Below the pieces are notes generated by a model that searched no databases, was not told the origin of the DNA, and saw nothing but the letters and a program-made list of their open reading frames with translations. DNA of 64,000 bases from Yoonia sp034652275 (GTDB lineage Bacteria > Pseudomonadota > Alphaproteobacteria > Rhodobacterales > Rhodobacteraceae): contig NZ_JAXIWG010000001.1 in NCBI RefSeq assembly GCF_034652275.1, positions 186,001 to 250,000 of the forward strand. Direction: 5' to 3'. A program made the position numbers and the translations under genes. This document shows positions 61,185 through 64,000 of the stretch, piece by piece (position 1 is the first letter of the stretch; each line of letters opens with the position of its first letter).

Positions 61185-62011
61185 ATAAAGGGCCTCCCGC
61201 TAAGGGCTTGGGCAAAGGTAAACAGCGTTAGCGCCGCAAAGCCGGCCGTACCCACCCAGACGGCAAGGCGTGCGAGGCGCGGTGGTCTTAGCGCCATTGC
61301 GGCAAGCCCGATCACTGGGATCACATGCAGCGCATGAGTGGCCAGAAAATGCGACACCCGCAGATCCCCGACCTCGCGCGACCATCCCATAAAGGGCACC
61401 GTCGCGCCTGTGACGGGGGTGCCGACATGATGGCCGGGCAAGGCAGACAGCGTTCCGGCCGCGATCAGTGTCAGCACAAAGGTTGCAATCAGTCCCAAGG
61501 CCAGCGACAGCCGAAACGGGGCGGGCAGGGCAGACCCGCGGTCGCGCCAGAAGGCCATGCCGAGCACGAGGCTGACCGCGGTCAATAGCACCGCAAAAGC
61601 CCCCATCGCGGCGTAGATGGCATAAAGCAGCGGCACAGGATTGTAGTGCGAGGCCGTGGCGAACATCGCCGCCCCGCTGATCCAAAGCATTTCGGCAATG
61701 GTCGCAACGACAACCGCCGTCAGGAACACCCGCATCTTTGTGCTGCGCATGACGCCCTCGGGCAGCCATGTGGCATAGACCGTGAGGGTGGCAAAATAGA
61801 GCGCCAGAGCGATCTGGAACTTGATCGGCTTCAGCCAGACATTCGCGCCGTTGAACAGTCGGTCGTCCAGCAGGAAGGCCGGGACTGTCAGCAAAAGCGA
61901 CAGCACCATCGCCAACGCGAGCTGGCCCAGGATGGGATCAGCGCGCAGCGGGACGACATAGTAGGTTATGATATCGGCCGTCTCGCATTGCTCTTTTGCC
62001 ACGTCGGTCAT
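61181..62011 (-). CDS. Multi-pass membrane protein of unknown function
   Basis: A 276-residue protein with seven predicted hydrophobic helices (about 27-48, 65-82, 95-117, 125-148, 163-187, 218-240 and 246-268). Conserved-looking polar residues within membrane segments include Lys64 in WLKPIKFQ, Trp and His residues in FLATHALHVIPV, suggesting a pocket or cofactor site. I recognise no family. ATGA overlaps join it to the ABA4-like gene upstream and DUF2147 downstream. Confidence 0.7.
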   Translation of the reverse strand: MTDVAKEQCETADIITYYVVPLRADPILGQLALAMVLSLLLTVPAFLLDDRLFNGANVWLKPIKFQIALALYFATLTVYATWLPEGVMRSTKMRVFLTAVVVATIAEMLWISGAAMFATASHYNPVPLLYAIYAAMGAFAVLLTAVSLVLGMAFWRDRGSALPAPFRLSLALGLIATFVLTLIAAGTLSALPGHHVGTPVTGATVPFMGWSREVGDLRVSHFLATHALHVIPVIGLAAMALRPPRLARLAVWVGTAGFAALTLFTFAQALSGRPFI

Positions 62012-62451
62012 GGCGTTGCCTGCCGATTTTGTGCGGTGCCGCGCCTACGGATCAGGCGAAGCCCCATATAGGCCAGCAGGCCCGCCGGGCCGAGCAGGAA
62101 GGCAAAGGGCAGGATCGGGAGCACCATCCAATGCGCAATGCCTTGGCGCTGCGAATCCCGCACGATCCATGCGCCGATGAACAGGTCGAAGGCGAGGAAA
62201 TGGATCCACCCCGCCAGCGCCACATCGACATCGGTGAAAAGAGCCTGCACATCGGCAAGTGTCCGGAACCCGCCGGGTGCGTCGGCGAAATGCACCAGCA
62301 TCAGCACCGCATAGGCCAGCGAGAGGCCACCAGGCAGCACCCAGCCTGCCAGTTTATCGACGGCACGTGGCGCGAGGGGTGCTGCGGCAAGGCCGATCCA
62401 CCCCAAAAGGGCGACTGGATTGGCAACAGAAAACAGCAGTTCAGCAGTCAT
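62008..62451 (-). CDS. ABA4-like family membrane protein (DUF4281)
   Basis: A 147-residue membrane protein with four helices (about 8-27, 36-55, 72-98 as amphipathic plus GWIHFLAFDLFIGAWI, and 107-128). The GWIHFLAFDLFIGAWIVRD segment is the hallmark of the ABA4 family; in plants ABA4 is needed for neoxanthin synthesis. The bacterial role is not known; carotenoid or light-stress chemistry is a possibility. It starts the leftward operon, with AAAGAGG before the ATG, divergent from TetR. Confidence 0.82.
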   Translation of the reverse strand: MTAELLFSVANPVALLGWIGLAAAPLAPRAVDKLAGWVLPGGLSLAYAVLMLVHFADAPGGFRTLADVQALFTDVDVALAGWIHFLAFDLFIGAWIVRDSQRQGIAHWMVLPILPFAFLLGPAGLLAYMGLRLIRRRGTAQNRQATP

Positions 62452-62495
62452 GTATTGCCTCTTTACGCGGCCCCATCTTTCCAGTGGTTAGATTG

Positions 62496-62538
62496 GTGCT
62501 ACCTTGCGATCTTTCCGCTGTCAAGTTATGCTTTTGAC
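62496..62538. promoter_or_regulatory. Divergent tetR/ABA4 promoters and candidate operator
   Basis: Leftward: TTGACA (62519-62524), 17 bases, TAGCAC (62496-62501). Rightward: TTGCGA (62504-62509), 17 bases, TATGCT (62527-62532). The inverted repeat GTCAAGTTATGCTTTTGAC (62520-62538; five-base arms) covers the leftward -35 and rightward -10, so one TetR dimer could repress both. Confidence 0.5.
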
Positions 62539-62555
62539 CTAGCCGGAGACGACAC

Positions 62556-63176
62556 ATGAACAGCGCAAGCCCCAAAAAGGGATATCACCACGGCGACCTG
62601 CGCCGCGCGATTATCGATGCCGCCGAGGCGGAACTGGCCGCGCGCGGGCTGGAGGGTTTCTCATTGCGGCGGGTATCGGCGCGTGTGGGCGTAAGCCATA
62701 CCGCGCCCGCCCATCATTTCGGGGATGTCGCGGGCCTGATCGACGCCTTGGCCGAACGCGGGTTTCAACGGCTGCTGGAATGCATGATCGCCCGAGAGGG
62801 CATTGCCCCGCAAACACCCGCCGAGCAATTGATCGCCTCGGGGCTTGGCTATCTGGAATTCGCGCAGGCGCATCCGGCGTTGTTCCGGCTGATCTTTGGC
62901 TTGCCGAAAGGGCCTGACCCCGACAAGGATGTCATGGCTGCGGGAGAGGCCGCATTTATGCATCTTGCCCGCAATGTGGCAGCGCTGCATGGCGCAGAAC
63001 CGCTGGCGCATCCGGGCGCGCGTGAAGAGGTTCTGGCCTGCTGGACCCGCGTGCATGGCTTTGCGGAATTGATGCTTGCAGGTCATATCTCTCTGCCGGA
63101 TGACAATGATGTCCATGCGCGCGAGGCGCTGTTCCGGGCGGTGTTTGACGTGCAGTTCGACAAACCCGGTGCTTGA
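62556..63176 (+). CDS. TetR/AcrR family transcriptional regulator
   Basis: A 206-residue regulator. The helix-turn-helix is at about 14-60, GYHHGDLRRAIIDAAEAELAA and FSLRRVSARVGVSHTAPAHHF; the C-terminal domain is of the WHG/TetR_C_13 type, with TRVHGFAELMLAG near 167. Ligand unknown. It is divergent from the ABA4-like operon with 104 bases between, the usual layout for a local repressor. Confidence 0.88.
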   Translation: MNSASPKKGYHHGDLRRAIIDAAEAELAARGLEGFSLRRVSARVGVSHTAPAHHFGDVAGLIDALAERGFQRLLECMIAREGIAPQTPAEQLIASGLGYLEFAQAHPALFRLIFGLPKGPDPDKDVMAAGEAAFMHLARNVAALHGAEPLAHPGAREEVLACWTRVHGFAELMLAGHISLPDDNDVHAREALFRAVFDVQFDKPGA

Positions 63177-63545
63177 CCCGCCTTGCTGTCCGCCCAATTG
63201 ACGCGGCTTCAGCTTACCTGTCTGCCTGAACTGCGCGGAGTGTCTAGCCATTGCCATCGTTCGCTATGTGCGTGGCGACTGTCTGCGTCCGCCGGATCGT
63301 TCATCTGCTATGCTGCGCCACCGAGATCGTGGCGGTTCAATCATTGGGTCCTCGAGCGGCGTAAACTGGACATTTTTCAAATAATCACAACGTGATTGGG
63401 AAATCCAAAAAGATTTGCGGATCTACACAACACGGCCCCCAAAAGCCAATGTTAATGAACGCCACCCTACTGTTTCAAAACAGTTTTCCAGTTCCCATCG
63501 TCTGCTGCCACGGCGCACCAATCTTCCAACCGCAAAGTGGCCGGT
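63177..63545 (+). other. Gene-free stretch between tetR and phosphate transporter
   Basis: A 369-base region without a credible gene. It is lower in GC in the second half and holds two short palindromes: AATCAC-AAC-GTGATT at 63383-63397 and ACTGTTT-CA-AAACAGT at 63469-63484, the latter followed by TTTT. Possibly regulatory sites or weak terminators; nothing else is recognised. Confidence 0.45.
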
Positions 63546-64000
63546 TCAGACCGGCAGGCTGTTCAGGATCATGAACACCAGTGCCGACAGCAATGCCGCT
63601 GCAGGCACGGTCACGACCCATGCGGCGATGATCGTCATGAAATGCGACCGGCGCACCAGTTTGCGGCGGCGGCGCTCCTCGGGGGCGATGCGCAGTTCGG
63701 GTTCGCGCGTCAGGGTGCTGTTGCGCAGCCGCCGTTCGGCGTCCCATTCGCGGAAAAAGCCCACCCCGAACACGCCACCGACGGCGATATGCGTCGACGA
63801 CACCGGCAGGCCCAGCCAGCTGGCCACGATGACGGTAAAGGCCGCCGACAGCGCCACGCAATAGGCACGCATCGGGTTCAGCTTGGTGATCTGCGATCCG
63901 ACCATGCGGATCAGTTTCGGCCCGAACAGGAACAGCCCGAACGAAATGCCGAACGCCCCCACGACCATGACCCACAGCGGGATCGCGACCTGTGCGGTGA
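63546..64000 (-). CDS. Pit-type inorganic phosphate transporter, C-terminal part
   Basis: The reading frame continues beyond the window edge, so only the last 150 residues or so are visible. They carry several hydrophobic helices, with the signature GLPVSSTHIAVGGVFGVGF (the PSSTH motif with a duplicated repeat of the PiT/PHO4 family), a cytosolic basic loop with EERRRRKL, and a final helix ending in LNSLPV. Pit transporters bring in phosphate as a metal complex with protons. The upstream edge codons read TAQVAIPLWV. Confidence 0.88.
   Translation of the reverse strand, partial: TAQVAIPLWVMVVGAFGISFGLFLFGPKLIRMVGSQITKLNPMRAYCVALSAAFTVIVASWLGLPVSSTHIAVGGVFGVGFFREWDAERRLRNSTLTREPELRIAPEERRRRKLVRRSHFMTIIAAWVVTVPAAALLSALVFMILNSLPV

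Overview
The window is chromosomal DNA from a high-GC alphaproteobacterium, most likely a member of the Rhodobacteraceae (Roseobacter group, Loktanella/Yoonia-like). The evidence is gene order and family-specific proteins: the lptF-lptG-lptD-surA-pdxA-rsmA run, the iscR-cysteine desulfurase-sufB-orf-sufC-sufD-sufS operon with a single-cysteine IscR, a single-cysteine DksA, DUF4167, DUF2927 and a 360-residue duplicated dCTP deaminase. Genes are densely packed, with many ATGA, GTGA or TGATG stop/start overlaps. I see no insertion sequence, prophage, CRISPR array or integrase, so this is core genome rather than an accessory island.

Layout. 1-7.5 kb: YdeI-like fragment, M48 protease, a MoxR/DUF2927/small membrane protein/VWA cluster, dksA, an FAD monooxygenase, xth and an IscA-family gene. 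7.5-14.2 kb: rightward dgt, argS, SPOR protein, nagZ, scpA, scpB and a 58-residue basic protein. 14.2-19.5 kb: leftward dcd, tRNA-Pro(GGG), a MerR regulator, ihfA, fabH, plsX, rpmF and the YceD gene (envelope lipid and ribosomal protein L32 cluster). 19.6-26 kb: BamE-like lipoprotein, a Cys-rich secreted protein, msrB, an OlsB-like acyltransferase, Uup-like ABC-F, an SDR and a solitary ferric-iron binding protein. 26-32.4 kb: mazG, M20 amidohydrolase, two ureohydrolases, DUF1499, prfA, prmC. 32.5-42.6 kb: DUF4167, then the LPS-transport/folding/B6/16S methylation operon, then pepA-holC. 42.7-51.9 kb: a tiny lipoprotein coupled to an aspartyl protease, MarC, a second ABC-F, ndk with a clear terminator, a beta-barrel protein, TfoX C-domain, a DEAD-box helicase with a repeat tail, an HD hydrolase and an alpha/beta hydrolase. 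52-60.3 kb: the Suf iron-sulfur operon with three integral membrane proteins embedded in it, ending at tRNA-Arg(CCG). 60.7-63.2 kb: a DUF2147/7-TM/ABA4-like operon divergent from a TetR regulator. The window ends inside a Pit-type phosphate transporter.

Regulatory themes. Iron recurs. An Irr/ICE-like palindrome overlaps the likely -10 of iscR, a second ICE-like palindrome lies inside the cysteine desulfurase coding sequence in a patch of rare codons, and two tandem IscR-like boxes lie at the promoter of the iron-binding protein gene. A dispersed 33-nt intergenic element with a GC-rich half and an AT-rich half ending in GGAAGATG or GAAAAAAGAAG occurs in nine places. In several it supplies C-terminal codons or the ribosome-binding region of adjacent genes. 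Several genes too short for ordinary ORF calling were found by reading the gaps: a 56-residue membrane protein, a 58-residue basic protein, a 30-residue lipoprotein and a 46-residue Gln/Pro-rich peptide.
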